Shown piece after piece: positions 1 through 12,400 of a stretch of 64,000 nucleotides of DNA. The notes under the pieces are model-generated. The model made no database searches and was not told the DNA's origin. It worked only from the letters and a program-made list of their open reading frames with translations. Origin of the DNA: Echiichthys vipera (taxonomy: Eukaryota > Chordata > Actinopteri > Perciformes > Trachinidae); NCBI GenBank assembly GCA_963691815.1, contig OY829662.1, forward strand, positions 22,984,062-23,048,061. Reading direction: 5' to 3'. A program made the translations under genes and the position numbers. The first letter of the stretch is position 1. Every line of letters starts with the position of its first letter.

Positions 1-695
1 GTGTGCAGCTCCAGGAAGGAAAAAAGGAAGTGCCACAGGAAAGGGCTGCCTGATGGCAAGGCAGAGCGTTGGATTTATATCTAGCATATAGTCAAACTGA
101 CATTGATTTCAATAAGGTTGGTCTTTTTTTAAAGAGATGAAATCCTGTCTGCTTCTCTACTGTAGGTAATACGCGGACTATGGATAAGTACTACATTACT
201 ATCGCTTTAAGAGGACTGTCTGCAGTGGAAATGTGAAATGTTTTTACTTATGGTTCTAAAGGTACTATAGCGAAAGTGTTTGATGGAAATGAAACTTGAC
301 ACAAAGCTATGTGATACCGACTGCATTATACTTCTGGCTCAGTAGCCTTTTAAGAAGTTGGAATCAAACATCTTACGCAGAGATAAACAAAACATCCATT
401 TTGGACCCATCAAAATGTTTTAAAGAGTTCCTTATTTTTCAAGGAAAAAGTGATACTTTTATTCTGCAACTTTCTAAAAGCTCTGTGGATAATTTTATTT
501 AATTATTTGTCTGCATAAAAATGTTACCCATAACACCTTTAAATTGAGACTTTAATGGAAACTACATTTTTATTACTACTGGGAGTAAAGTACCAAAAAA
601 GGTACCGTTGAGTACCAGTGTTGAATTCCAGGTGGCACTAGTGTACCCAACCCTAGTGATTTTGAATTAGGAGTGCAAAAGATGTATCCGTCTAC
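1..695. other. no gene seen; downstream intron of left THAP gene
   Basis: No exon could be supported here. I looked on the minus strand for the third THAP exon (the AVPTIF-type end of the THAP domain) and did not find it, so the left THAP gene probably continues beyond base 1. Bases about 575-655 carry GGTACC-type sequence ending in gtacccaacccta. This resembles the terminal repeat of the miniature element at 22536-22852, so it is probably a fragment of the same family. Confidence 0.5.
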
Positions 696-2814
696 CTTGC
701 TGTCTATCAAGAACTGATCCTCCTCAAAGTGCATACTGCACAGACGTGACGATTCAGTCGGGGACCAGTTTATTCTCTTCATGTTCCAATACCATCGCCT
801 CAGTCTTGCAGAATCTCCGAAAGGAAATCTGTTAGAAAAAGAAAAACATTTACTGTACTGTCCCTGGCAGGTTGTTTAAAAATATGCACATACGCACAGA
901 CACATCGTAAAACTATGCAAGAATTAGCACAAAAGAGCAGTTTAATTGCTGCCACTGAGTGCTCCAACATTCACTGCAAGGGGGGACTCATGTACCACTC
1001 AAAGCGACCGGCAGTGTTTTAATACAGAAATTATATCAAACACTCAATATGGCAACACATTAAAAATAACACACCACAATAAACACTTAACATAACAATA
1101 ACATAAGCAGTACACCAGACTGTGCGAGCATATTGGATTATTCTGTAATCACAATATTTGGATCAGCAACATTAAAAAAAGTCTGCCAGTGCAGCTTGTG
1201 AAATATGAACTGTCCATAAAATCACAAAATACTGTGTGCAATTTAGGTTTTTTTGGAATTTAGTATAATCTTGAGTTTTCTATGCATATATATTTGTCCT
1301 GCATCCCCTGAGCACAAACCACCAGGTTCACTTCCTGATATGTAATCTGTTTCTATACCTGGTAGAAAAGTTCATTCTAATGCTGACTCTGACTGATGTC
1401 TACACAAGGCTACATGGACCAAACTAAGATCTGAGTGTGACTACTTTTTTCACCTGTTTAAACTGAGCTATACAACAGTACTACTTAATGTCAAGGTAGA
1501 AAGTAAATGTTACTATTGTAGCATTTGTCATGCATGCGACTCTTCACTCTAGAGCAGGGGTGTCAAACTGATCCAGTAAAGGACTGCTGTGGCTGCAGGT
1601 TTTCATTCCAACCAAGCAAAAACACACCTGGTCCAACAAATCAACTGTGAAGGCAGTTCAGGTGATGGAGTTAGTCGAGTCAGATGTGTTCTTGCTTGGT
1701 TGGAATGAAAACCTGCAGCCGCAGGTTGCTGTGCAAACTGGATCAGTTTGACACATGTGCTCTAGAGTCTAGACATTACAAATCAAAGGCTGGTTAATCC
1801 AGGGTCTTCACTATTTTAACAACATTTAAGTTTAAACTTGACGTTAACCTAAACCAGGGCTGTCTAACCCTGCTCCTGGAGGGCCGCTGTCCTGCATGTT
1901 TTAGGATTCTCTCTGCTCCAACACACCTGCATCTAATGATCTGCTCCTTATCAAGCAGCTGAAGCCTGTCACAGGTTTGAAAATCTTTAAAGCAGGGAGA
2001 AACCTAAACCATGCAGGACAGTGGCCCTCCAGGAGCAGGGTTGGGCAGCCCTGACCTAAACTGTCACAGCGTTGTAATGCAAGCACAGATATGTATGGAC
2101 CTTTCAAAAGATGCAAACATAAACAATCCAAAACAGTCCCATTTTATTTCCTCTTCCTGTATATATTTCCCTGCATATGAAATCTGTTTCCATACTTGGC
2201 ACAAGGCTACATAGGACTTAACTTGCTGCCAGCTGCCAACAGGAAAGAGACTAGGACACAGTTTGAATGTTTATGTTTACAACTTTGAAAAAGTCTGTAG
2301 GATCATTGTAATACGCGTTAAGCAAGCTGTCTGGAAAGAGATGCTGTTCTTAACAGTGTGGGATTGTGTGGATGTCTGAAACCCTCCCGCTGTACTAACA
2401 GGGCTCAGCCACAGCAGCGGGGCTATTCCCATCCTGTAGCCTGAGCCTACACACAACACACGTTAAGTTGACCCACAAAACAAGGTGGTTGTGCACCGTT
2501 GGTTCAATTTTTGTCAGGTTGACTGAATAGCTAACTCCGCTTTCCACAACATTACCGCACGGGTTAAGACTTCCACGGACCCTGCCTCCTTAAACACGGG
2601 TTACGAGCCTGACGGGGCTTGGTACCGTTAGCATAGCTAAAGCTAAGTTGTCAGCTAACTGTTAGCTAGCTTGGTTAGCAAAGTGCCCCGCAGCCTCGTT
2701 CACGTTAACTTATTTTGGCCAGCGAAAAACGTCTTACAGCGGTACTTACCGGTGTAAACTAACAGTCGACCCCTTGGTTTGTCTGTGGTAACAACCGAAC
2801 GCAGAACAAGACAT
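696..2814 (-). CDS. THAP-domain zinc-finger protein, 5' part (left copy)
   Basis: Two coding exons on the minus strand: 2814-2750 (start codon at 2814-2812, 65 nt) and 828-696 (133 nt). The joined reading begins MSCSAFGCYHRQTKGS and continues through FPFGDSARLRRW to SRLCSMHF. It shows the C2CH zinc-binding set of the THAP DNA-binding domain: Cys3, Cys8, Cys52 and His55, with Trp34, Trp43 and Phe56 in the expected places. The exon 1 donor reads CG|GTAAGT, the exon 2 acceptor CTAACAG|A and the exon 2 donor AAG|GTAGAC. The end of the domain and any coiled coil must lie left of the window. THAP proteins are nuclear, sequence-specific DNA binders, often partners of HCF-1; which one this is cannot be told from 66 residues. 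It is a tandem relative of the copy at 9414-12861, with the same exon lengths and a similar sequence just before the start codon. Confidence 0.82.
1547..1767. mobile_element. non-autonomous hAT (Charlie-like) foldback element
   Basis: The element runs from about 1555 to 1759. Its left end reads caggggtgtcaaactgatcc. The right end is the inverse complement apart from a few changes in the outermost bases. The subterminal parts (around 1590-1615 and 1695-1725) are also inverted copies of each other, so the whole piece folds back. It is flanked on both sides by the 8-bp direct repeat ctctagag (1547-1554 and 1760-1767), which fits the nTCTAGAn target-site preference of Charlie-type hAT transposons. 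No transposase is encoded. Confidence 0.85.
1847..2061. mobile_element. non-autonomous hAT-type foldback element, second family
   Basis: The element spans about 1855-2053 with long imperfect terminal inverted repeats. The left end begins cagggctgtctaaccctgct and the right end finishes agcagggttgggcagccctg. Inverted similarity continues inward for roughly 45 bases. The 8-bp target-site duplication acctaaac is intact on both sides (1847-1854 and 2054-2061). Length, duplication size and ends all fit a hAT miniature element. No protein is encoded. Confidence 0.85.
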
Positions 2815-3429
2815 GTTTGATCGACCAAAATGCTCCAATAACTTTGGTGAAGTGAAAACACAAAGGTTCTCCTGGCTCTGAAAAGTGAAGCCAATGCGGA
2901 AGTGCCTCCACTGGTTGCAAAAAGAAGTCCGACTGTATACAAGTGAATGGGCAAATGCCCTTACTTCTCACTTTATTACCTCAGTAGACATTTTCCTAAT
3001 GACTTTATTGTCTCAATTTTTAATTTTAAGTCTTTTCAATACATGCACGATGTTCATTTTGTTAACCACTGTCCATTATAGTGTAAAATATGTGATACAG
3101 CAGAGTTGGGGCTTTGTGATAGAGAAAGAGAGAGAGAGATAGATGCAGAGGAGAGGTTTAAAGCATACAAGCGTTTTATTTTGATGGCTAAACAGCACCA
3201 TCTCACACGGTTACACCCCTCTCGTCCCCCTTCACCTCAATGATCGCTCAAGTAAGATCAAGAGCAAGATCAAATGCAATTCAGCACAAACTCACTTTCT
3301 CACACCTTTCGCCAGCCTACCCTACAGACATTACTGCATCAACTGCTTAAATTTCCCATTTCATTCAGGAGACCTTCTATAGGCAAATGTTCAACATTCA
3401 TTACAATAATATAGTATATTTTGTGATGA
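2815..3429. other. promoter side of left THAP gene, then spacer
   Basis: Sequence immediately upstream (minus-strand sense) of the left THAP start codon should hold its 5' UTR and promoter; no TATA box was recognised. A short GA tract lies at about 3121-3139. Nothing else is recognisable. Confidence 0.35.
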
Positions 3430-4175
3430 AGAAACAAGAGCACGAGAGGACAGGATTATGAGAAGACTCTCAATGGGGAATCAGTTCAACACTGCAGCTG
3501 AAGTTGCTCACCAGTTCATTGCTGAACAGGGCAAGGATCTGTCTCTGCACACAGTGTCTTGTCGTTTATGACTTTTTGGACTGAAAGCCCACTCTGCAGT
3601 GACCAAACCTCTCATCAGCAGAAAGAATAAAAAGGCGAGACTTGCCTTTGCCGAGGAGCATGTTGTGTTGACAGAGGAGAACTGGTCCAGAGTCACTTCA
3701 ATGATGAGAGGACGTTCAGTTTATTTGGGTCTGATGGAAACATTATGTTGGGCGTAGGACTGAGGAAAGACTGAACCCAAAGTGTGTAAAGAAGTCAGTT
3801 ACATTTGGAGGAGGAAGTCTCATGGTTAGGAGGATGTTTTCTGCTGCAGGAGTTGAGTCTCTTGTACAGCTCCATGGCAGGTAAATGCAAATGTTTATGT
3901 GAACCTCCTTCAGCAAAATGCAATACTTCACTGCAACTGTCTCCCAATCAGCTGCAATTGTCATGCAAGGCAGGTTACGCAGTTCCTTGAAGCTCAGAAT
4001 ATTGAAACAATGAAATGTCCAGCCCAGATCTAAACCCCATAGAGAATCTCTGGAAAATCCTCTGTGACAATGTAATGTCTAAGAAACCCACTCCAGTCAG
4101 TGAACTGTGGAAGAGACTGAGTCAGAATGTACCACGTCTTCTCATTTTCATCACTGTATTTTCACACAATAAAGG
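3430..4175 (+). pseudogene. decayed Tc1/mariner-like transposase
   Basis: Plus-strand reading in shifting frames recovers Tc1-type transposase blocks in the right order. First comes a helix-turn-helix stretch ending in an early stop, then RKNKKARLAFAEEHV (about 3620-3665). Next is a CVKKSVTFGGGSLMV-like block (about 3782-3826) followed by FSAAGVxSLVQLHG, and finally SPDLNPIENLWKIL (about 4019-4062). The last block carries the final acidic catalytic residue of the Tc1 DDE triad. Stops and frameshifts break the frame at several places, so no functional transposase can be made. Clear terminal inverted repeats and TA duplications were not found. Confidence 0.85.
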
Positions 4176-4811
4176 TTTTTGTTGAAGTGCCTTGGTTATT
4201 TAAAAAAAACATGCAAGTACAGCAGTGGTATAGCCACAGCGGATATTTATCAAAACTTGAATTGCATAAACTTGGTCTGACTGGAAAGACTCGTGTGGAT
4301 TAATTAACCCAACTGTGGGATGATGTTAGTCCTCATAGTAGTCATTACATTGTAGTGAGAACATCTTTTGAAACTTGAGCTCACTGTATAAAATGAGCTG
4401 TTGTGACCTCTAATATGCAGTGGTCCTGCATGACGCTTCCTGCTGCTATTATCACTGTTACTCATATATATTATCATTAGTCAGATAAACTATAACATTT
4501 GTAGCCATAAAAACACCATCAGTGGTATGTCTCGCTGTATCACAGCTGTTGTTACCACTACTCATCATTGATCATGTTTACCACCATAATTATCATTGTA
4601 ATATTCTACCACCTTAGCTGGGCTTGTTTATTATTCTACTATATTAACTACCATAACATTTAAGTCATATTCAAATACCTATAGATATTAAATATAGTTA
4701 ATGTTAGTTTTGTGGTTGCTTGCATCTCTGAAAGTGTATTTTTGTCTGACTTTGTCTCTCTCTGTCCATCTGTCTGTCTTTTCTCTCTTTCTCTCTCCTT
4801 TTCTTCCTCCC
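4176..4811. other. intergenic, nothing recognisable
   Basis: AT-rich spacer with a CT-rich patch at about 4755-4805. No exon, RNA gene or mobile element was recognised. Confidence 0.4.
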
Positions 4812-5038
4812 CAACCGGTGTAGACAGATGTCCGTCCTCCACAGAGCTTGGTCTGTCTGACGTTCCTGTCTGTTAAAGGGAAGGTTCTAAACGCCACTGT
4901 GTGCATAACGGTGGAATTGTTGGGTCTCTGTAAATCATAAATTCATAGAGTGTGGTCTATACCTACTCTGTAAAGTGTCCCGAGATAACCTTTGTTAAGA
5001 TTTGGCACTGTAGATAAAATTGAATTGAATTGAATTAA
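4812..5038 (+). repeat. SINE-like dispersed repeat, copy 1 of 2
   Basis: It starts near accggtgtagacagatg, passes through a conserved block ctctgtaaagtgtcc, and ends in a repeated (TTGAA)n tail, as expected for a SINE or the 3' end of a LINE. A second copy lies at 22948-23138. This copy has about 30 extra bases (around 4931-4964, between the gggtct and acctactctg blocks) that the other lacks. Confidence 0.75.
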
Positions 5039-6779
5039 TATAATCACAGCCTCCTGAAACATTACAACTACAAACTAGAGACCTGGAGCAGTCAACAAAC
5101 ATATTCACTCTAGATTTACAACTGAGGGGCAACCTGTATTACAGTTTAGAAACAAAACCGTGTCTTCTAATATTGGTGTTCATCTATTAAAACTCCAATA
5201 AAATAGAGCAACTTCCACCCACTATTAAGAGTAAGTCCATTCGTAGAAGAAGTGAGAAAAGGATTCAATTTCTGTTTTACAGAAAGAACGCACTGGAGAA
5301 GTATCTGCTTAAACATGTTATGATTTATTACAAGGGTAAAAATCTATGTAATGTCTTCATGTGGACTTTTATTTTATTTAGAATGAGGAATATATTAGGT
5401 AAATCTTCATCATCAAGGTGATTATTACACATACAATCTGAAAGTTTTTTGCCACCAATTTAGTCCACTATTAGTTCCATAGTCTTTGTGGTGTTCAGTG
5501 ACAGGTTATTCTCTCTGCTCCTCCTCCCTGTATGTTGACTCCTTTAAAGTTTAAACCATATATCATAAAAGCTGGCTGCACTTTACTTGTAGAGCCGGTG
5601 TAATCTCCACTAGAGACACAGGGAATTAAAAAAAAAAAAAATCAATGCCCTTTTTTGGTAGGAGGAAATGATGCGGAGTAAAAGTCTGACAAGATGGCGG
5701 CTCCCAGAGGCGAGTACAATTGGCTCAAGTTGAGAGAACAGGCCTCGACGGAGAGGCTACGTCCATTTTTTAATACAGTCTATGGTTCAGACAGACAGAA
5801 TGAGAAAGTTTGTGTTTTTTGAACATGAAAGCATGTAAACATGTTCTAGTAGAAACACAAAATACAAGCATGAACCTAATAAAAATGAGCATGTCTCTCC
5901 TTTAAAAACGAGTAGAATTTCCTCATCCCATAAAGAAACACGTGATCCTTCAGTTTTGTAGAAACCTTCACATCCAAAATCCCCAAATTTGGAGATAAAT
6001 GGTTTTCACCAGAAAAGTATTATGAAAAGTACGTAAAGTAAAGTACCTCAAATTAGGACTTATTGGTAAGTACAATACTTGAGCATACTTACGAGAGAGT
6101 AGACAGGAAATATGAATTTGCAAAACCACTTTATTTGCTCAAATAAATATTTCAAAGCAAAATACATCAAATTAAATTAATTCCAACCATACATAAATCA
6201 AAATGAGAAAAAAAACAAAAGCTGAAATCAGATTTCACTCTGATGTTTAACATTGTAATGAAAATGATCTTTGCATCACAGTCTTTGCTTAACCCAAGAG
6301 AAAATATAAACATTTTAAAAAAATTTAGAAATTTCGGTTGCATTTATAACCCAAAACAACCGGCAGATTAGAAAAAAGTCTTGCTAAACAAGACAAACAT
6401 GGCTTAAATCGGTCATTTCATCATGTTAAACCAGTCCATCATCGTGTGCAGCAGTTCAGTGTGTGTAGTGGCTGTCTCCAGTCCCTGAGCGTGTGGCTGA
6501 TGACGCTGACAGATGCCAGACCAGAGTGAAACCTTTGTGGAACGTTTCCAACTCTTTAAACAGTCCATTATAAAAACTTAAAAGATGCCCAGCTTGCGTT
6601 CACTCAAGTCCATTAAAAGCAGAGATTCGGTAAGAACTGGTCTCCAGACCAGGGGTTCATCTAAATATCCCTCCTCGGTCCCTCTTTATACACTCTCAGT
6701 GTCACTGCACAAGACCAGAGCCACAGAACACAAGAACACAAAGGCGTCCAGCGTCTGCCACGAGTTCTGGTGTTCAACT
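5039..6779. other. intergenic, repeat scraps only
   Basis: No gene was seen. The segment around 5628-5790 (an A-run, then a stretch ending ttttttaatacagtctatgg) has the look of a common teleost interspersed repeat. The rest is AT-rich and unremarkable. Confidence 0.35.
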
Positions 6780-7530
6780 TGGTCAAAAGCCCTTTCCTTG
6801 ACTTCCCAGCTCAATGAACTGGAGAGGTCCAAAATGTCCCGAACATGTTGTCAGATATCAGCCTGCTGGGCACACAACAAGTCTAGTCAACAAGAATGAC
6901 ATGCTCCATCACTTTTCTCAATCTTGTAGCCAACACCTTGGACAGAAGCCCATAGTTCATACAAAGAGAAGCCACTGGCAACCAGTTCTTGAGAAAGGTG
7001 AGGACCTCCCTCCTGCAGCTCACAGACAGACGCCCATTACTCAGTCTCTGAGAGCACTTAACAAGTCTCCACCAATCACAGGCCAGAAAGTCTTAGAGCA
7101 GTCTGCAGGTGGTCTTTCTCCTGTCCAGGCTCTGCATCTCCTCAGTAGAGAGCTGTGCCTCCAGCTCTGGCCTGGCCTCCAGTCCTGTTGGGTAGGCCCT
7201 CGTAGAAAGGCTGTTCCCCTTCTGCTCCCTCCTTTTTGTGCACACTGACGGATGTCAGCAGCGTCCTGCAGCAGCTGCCTAGTGTCTGACCACAGGTGCC
7301 TGAGCCTCCTCTGTCCATTCTTTTGTTCCAGACTGATAAAAAAGTGAGAGGGAGCATCCAAAACAGGAGTGAACCAGAGGGCCCTGAGCAGAAAAACCCA
7401 GCAGGTCAGATAGAGCTGACCCTTTTTTGAACTTGAACTCGTTCTCGTTCTCCTGTGGAGTCGGCTCACTGCAGCAGCTCCACCACTTCTCTCTCCAGAG
7501 TTCTCATAGACCTGGCTGTGGGCCATGTGA
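6780..7530 (-). pseudogene. decayed LINE reverse-transcriptase fragment (L1/Tx1-like)
   Basis: Minus-strand translation in more than one frame gives pieces typical of an L1-type ORF2. One is APSHFFISLEQKNGQ (about 7324-7368), then a FYEGL block (about 7193-7208) and a KTFWPVIGGDLL block (about 7061-7096). In another frame follows SKVLATRLRKVMEHVI (about 6896-6943) with CVPSRLISDNM just after it. These match the fingers/palm region upstream of the catalytic aspartates. Several frameshifts and stops mean it is dead. The catalytic YxDD box was not found, so the copy is truncated as well. Confidence 0.75.
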
Positions 7531-9413
7531 CACTGAGAGTGTAATGTAGGAACACCTGTTTTATTTGACCTTCACCAACATCCATTCACTGTTGTAAACA
7601 ACTGTACTCATACTTCGTTTTCCTGTAGTCATTCCATAAGAACTTAAAAGCGTGTTTAAAGCATTATCAGACAGAAGAGACATTTTAATGCCAGCGGGCA
7701 CTATTACATTTCACACTTCTATAAAAAAAGACTGTAATGCAATGATCTGATATAACAACTGGGTTCATTAAACATCGGAATACATTACATTTTTCAAATT
7801 CTGCATTTATTTTCAACAACCATCCTTAAATAAAGTCCCAAATAGCACAAGAAGTATGCAATAAGAAAGAAAGAAAAAAAGCTAATAAAAAGATGCTAGT
7901 AACTCCATAATTATTACTGCTCTTATAATTTAAAAAAAAAAACAACTGCTGACAGAAAAGCACTTGTATTCTGATGAAAAGTAATAATTAGCCTTAGTCA
8001 AACTGCAGAGAAGCTTTTGCACCATACATGTTAAAAAACAGAGTTGTTTTTTTTCTATTGCCATTTAAGGAACAGGAAATGTATTTTCTTTACCATTAAA
8101 TGTAAAACAATAAAGCAGAATGTCTTTTTTACTGATAACAATGTATGAAGCCATAGAAGTACTAGCCTGGAAACCAGAGGAATCTGCCAAACTCATGTTT
8201 CCTTTGTTTTGGCAGATAGGTCTGGCCCCTCTCTCATTCAGACAGATGTATAGCTATTATGGCCCTGTGTGGACCAATCACATCAGTTTATCTCATGTGG
8301 GGCGGGTTTAAGATGATGACTGACTGAGTGTCTCCTAACAGACCTGCAGACTGGACGAGACACTGTCACTGACACTGTCTGTTAGGACCTGCAGACTGTA
8401 GGAGGCACTGATCAAACATGACTCAATATTCTGTGACTGTGCTCTCCTCTTTCTCACATGGAATGTTTCCAGAAGTGCATTTTAGTGTACGGTTTAATAC
8501 CGTTTAATTTCAGAAAGTTTCTGACCCGACCGCTTTTGATTTCCACTGAGCAAGCACCGCTGTTTCATGGCTCTGATTTAGGCCTATCCAATTGCGCCCA
8601 GAAGCATTTTGCTCTGCACTGTTGATAATGAACATGAACTGAGAGGACCAAGTCTAATACGCATTGCCATTAGTTTGGTGATGCCCGGCTATAAAGGTAC
8701 CATAAAAAAATAATAATCATTAAAAATAAAACAAACATTATATATAAAAGAGGAATTAACAAAATAATTTAAAAAAAAAGTATCAGTATCAAGACATGAA
8801 GAACCTCTTCTTTGGCATCACCCAGAGATGCAGGTGGAAGGCTGGTGCCAGTCCGGAGAAGACCGACAAGAATTACATGTCTCTGAACGATGTTATGGCT
8901 GAATATGTTCAAAGTTTTAATGGCAGCTTAGTTCATCCTAAGGTTTGAGACAGATGGGTTTATTTTGGCATGATGGATCTTATTTCTAGGGAAAATGATA
9001 TGTTTAAAACGGTTTAGCTGAATCCATTAAAGCCTAACTTCAACATGTCATGTCTTTTTGCAGTGTCATGCCTTATGTCTTATTCCCTTACACCACATGG
9101 TCTTTCGCACTCTCTCCCACCATGTGAAACGAAGCTGTAACAAATTATAAATAGTTTAAAATGTTAGAGTTCATCATTCTCAATAACTGCATCGGTTTGC
9201 TGTTCCAAGAGCATCACTCATTTAGAGACAGGTTGTTCCTGAGGAAATTTGCATTTGCAGGTTGCCTTTTTGTGCCTTTCATAGTGACCTAAGTAAACTA
9301 AGAAACTGTTAACATGAATAGACTTGACCTTCTTCCCCTTAGCTGCATCTAAACTGTCTCACACACTGTCGCAATCATGATTAAAAAAGGTCCTCGACTT
9401 ATTGCACCTTACC
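7531..9413. other. intergenic, no supported gene
   Basis: Spacer between the LINE relic and the right THAP gene. AT-rich, with no recognised element. One short plus-strand open frame (8796-8948, 50 codons, starting MKNLFFGITQRC) stands out from the AT-rich surroundings but matches nothing I know. Confidence 0.35.
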
Positions 9414-12400
9414 TCAGTTACTTTTACATTCCTGCAATGCACCCAACTGTTCATCTAATGCATTCAACTTTTTCTGAAGACCCCTTGTCAGACTTTTCAA
9501 GGACGAGACTTTTGACTTCATTTTTCTTATCTGCTTACACCTCAACCTAAGCTTCTTGTGAGCTACAGTGAGCTTATCTTGTACTCTAGTAACTTTATGT
9601 TTGAGTAATGCGGGAGATTCTGAAATAACATACATGTGATCAGAGGACACAGGTTCTTGCAGTGGTTTGGTGCAGAGGTAGCTGTGATCATGCAAAAGTG
9701 TTTGCGAGTCTCCGCTTGTGGTGATGCACTCATCGGCCTCTTGCTTCACATTGTTAGGATCAACAGGAGGAACAATAACACTACATGCTTCGTCAGTGTC
9801 GCTGACGAAGGATGTCACTGGATAAAAAAGTGCAACGGGTTTAGGGTCAGAAGAAGAATCTGGACAGTCACTGACCTCCATGTTTATAGCTACCAACCTG
9901 ATCTGAGTCATACCGGGAGTTTGTATATTTTCAAACAAACTTACTGGAAAGGTGAAAATGGTAGGCACAGCGGTGTCCTTCAGCCTCCTCTGGCCCTAAT
10001 GGTAGATACAGAAAACATCAGTAGGTAGATTGTGATACATAGGATAGAATTTCTCTTTCTTTCTTTGGCAGTTTATCATTTACTTTGTAATTTACTTTTT
10101 ATGGTTTGGTTATCTTAATACTCACATGTTGAATGAATCTGAAATGAAGTCACCTCATGATAGGATTTGCATTTGAGCCACTTTCAATACTAAGTCTGGT
10201 AGATTTACATTTGCTGTGTACTTTGTGCATATTTGTTTACCTTTTTGTCTGTGAATAACTGATCCTCCTTAAAGTGCATATTGCACAGACGTGAACATTC
10301 AGATGGAGCCCAGTTTGTTCTCCCCACATTCGTCAACCATTGCTTCAGTCGGTCAGGCTCACGGAAAGGAAATCTGTTTGGAAAATAAAGCGTTTACTGT
10401 TGAGCATTTAGACTCTACATTCCAGAATGGTCAATATTAACAGTTTACACTAACAAGGTACCACATCTGCAATGACAATTATAATTGTTTGTTTATTTAA
10501 GAAGGGACAGAACACATTAATTTAATGTGAACACTTGAGTCCATCATTTAAATGTGCCAAATGTAGCCTTAAAGGTTCATTTTCATCTGTAGTCCCTGGC
10601 AGGTTGATGGTTTGTTAAAAAAACTATTAAAAGAAAACATACTAAAGCACAGATAAATAGAAAAACTATGCAATAATTAGCAGGCAGGAAACCAGCAGCT
10701 ATTAGCAAACAAAAACAAATAAAAAGGCTGGCACCAATATCTAGGGTGAATCATGTAACATAGCAATACACAAAGCACACAAAAACATGTAAGTGGAGCT
10801 ATAAACCTCAATATCAGATTCCAGCATGGGAGAGACTTGGGTCCACACTAAGAACAGATCGGATCGAGCAAAAGGTAAATAAAAACATTTTATTTCGCTG
10901 TAGGTCTCTCCATAACTTGTTATTACAATATCTGAACCGGTCGGCTGCAAAAACAAAGCACTTTCAGTGGACGTTTAATTCCCAATTGCCTGTTTTGCAG
11001 CTACAGCGCTCTTGCTCAATACTGGACCAGTTTCCGAAAAGGTTGTCCAAATTAGTCACTTAGACACAAAAACATGAGAAAATATGGTATAAAAATGCTG
11101 ATTAAAGCTGTATTAAAAAAGGAGCATCCCGCAAATAAAAACAGAGTGAGAATCTCTGGGGGTTGGGGTCTTTGCTGATCCTTTGGGCCTTTTTCCTACA
11201 CACCTGGGTGTAGAGGCAGCTCCACCCTGGTGATGTGCTGAGCAGTTTTCACCAGCCGAGGGCAGTGCAACTGCCACGATGCTGGCTGGTCAGGATACTC
11301 TTGATGGGGTACCTGTAGAGTATTCTGGAGTCCATGTTGAACTTTCCCAGCCTACAGAGGTAGAGGAGCCACTGTCTTGCATTCTCGATGATGATGTGTG
11401 TAGTGAGTCGGTTGCTGCATTCCAATAAAGGGTTCAACACGCCCTCGTTCATTTCCCCTCAGCACTTGCTCTTGGGGGAATCCCCGCCGCCATCATAAGT
11501 GTCGTTCTGATGGTCTAATAAACTAAAGTGAAATTGATGAGATCCACCCTTGAAGGGCTGAGTGTTCGAGTGAACAACGATGGTCACTCCAGAGGTCGAT
11601 ATCACCCACAATGCATTGCAGTTATGCATTTGGTGGAAGAGAATACATCCATGGGTAGGAGGCTGGAATGGACGTAAAACTCTGTCATTACTCACCACTT
11701 AAGAACAATATGCATAAATTGAGCAACTTTATATCATAAAAATTCACTGTCTAACATGATTTTCGGTATTCTATGTATATTATCTTATTATAAGTCCGTA
11801 TTCTTACATGTTTAGGCTGATCAATCACCTATTTAGCAGATAGTTTCTTAAGACAATCTCATTCATAGCTTCATATTTTACTGAAAAATGACTAGTTGCA
11901 CTAAATATTTAGTCTACTTAGTTTACATAAAGCTACACACTCGACTTGTTTTTTCTTCTCAACATTATCTGTAAACCCATAGAATAAATGTTATTTTGCC
12001 ATATATCGTAGCTATATTTATGCTGATAATCATGATACAGATCACAAACAGAAGTTTCTGAATCAAAGACGGGTGCTGTTGTTTACAAAGTGTAGACGGT
12101 GCAGACGTGTTGCAATCATCCATAGGAAACACCATCTCATTAAAATGATTCTAAAGCTATTTTTGATTCTTTGTAAGAAGCAGTAGAGCGCTAAACCTAC
12201 ACCTGGTGGTGGATCCATGATAGTTTGGGCTGAAGTGAACGAGGGCAGGTGAGTTTCATATCACACTCTGCCCAGTTTCCCTCTGCTCTCCAAGTGGCCT
12301 CCGTGTGACTTGTGCTGTTACATAATAATATAAGGGCTGAGGGGAAGGGAAGGAGGGCATGTTGAACCACAACACAGGTCAGGTACTCACTGGAACCTGA

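Larger units (their letters stand above)
829..2749. other. intron of left THAP gene with two miniature transposons
   Basis: AT-rich intron. It holds the two hAT-type foldback elements listed separately (1555-1759 and 1855-2053). Otherwise nothing recognisable. Confidence 0.6.

Noticed and set aside
576..782. THAP exon 2 read through into the downstream open frame
   Set aside because: A good donor (AAG|GTAGAC) ends the exon at 696, and the readthrough tail comes from repeat sequence.
7041..7526. 161-codon minus-strand frame as a possible gene
   Set aside because: Its pieces match a frameshifted LINE reverse transcriptase, so it is a relic.
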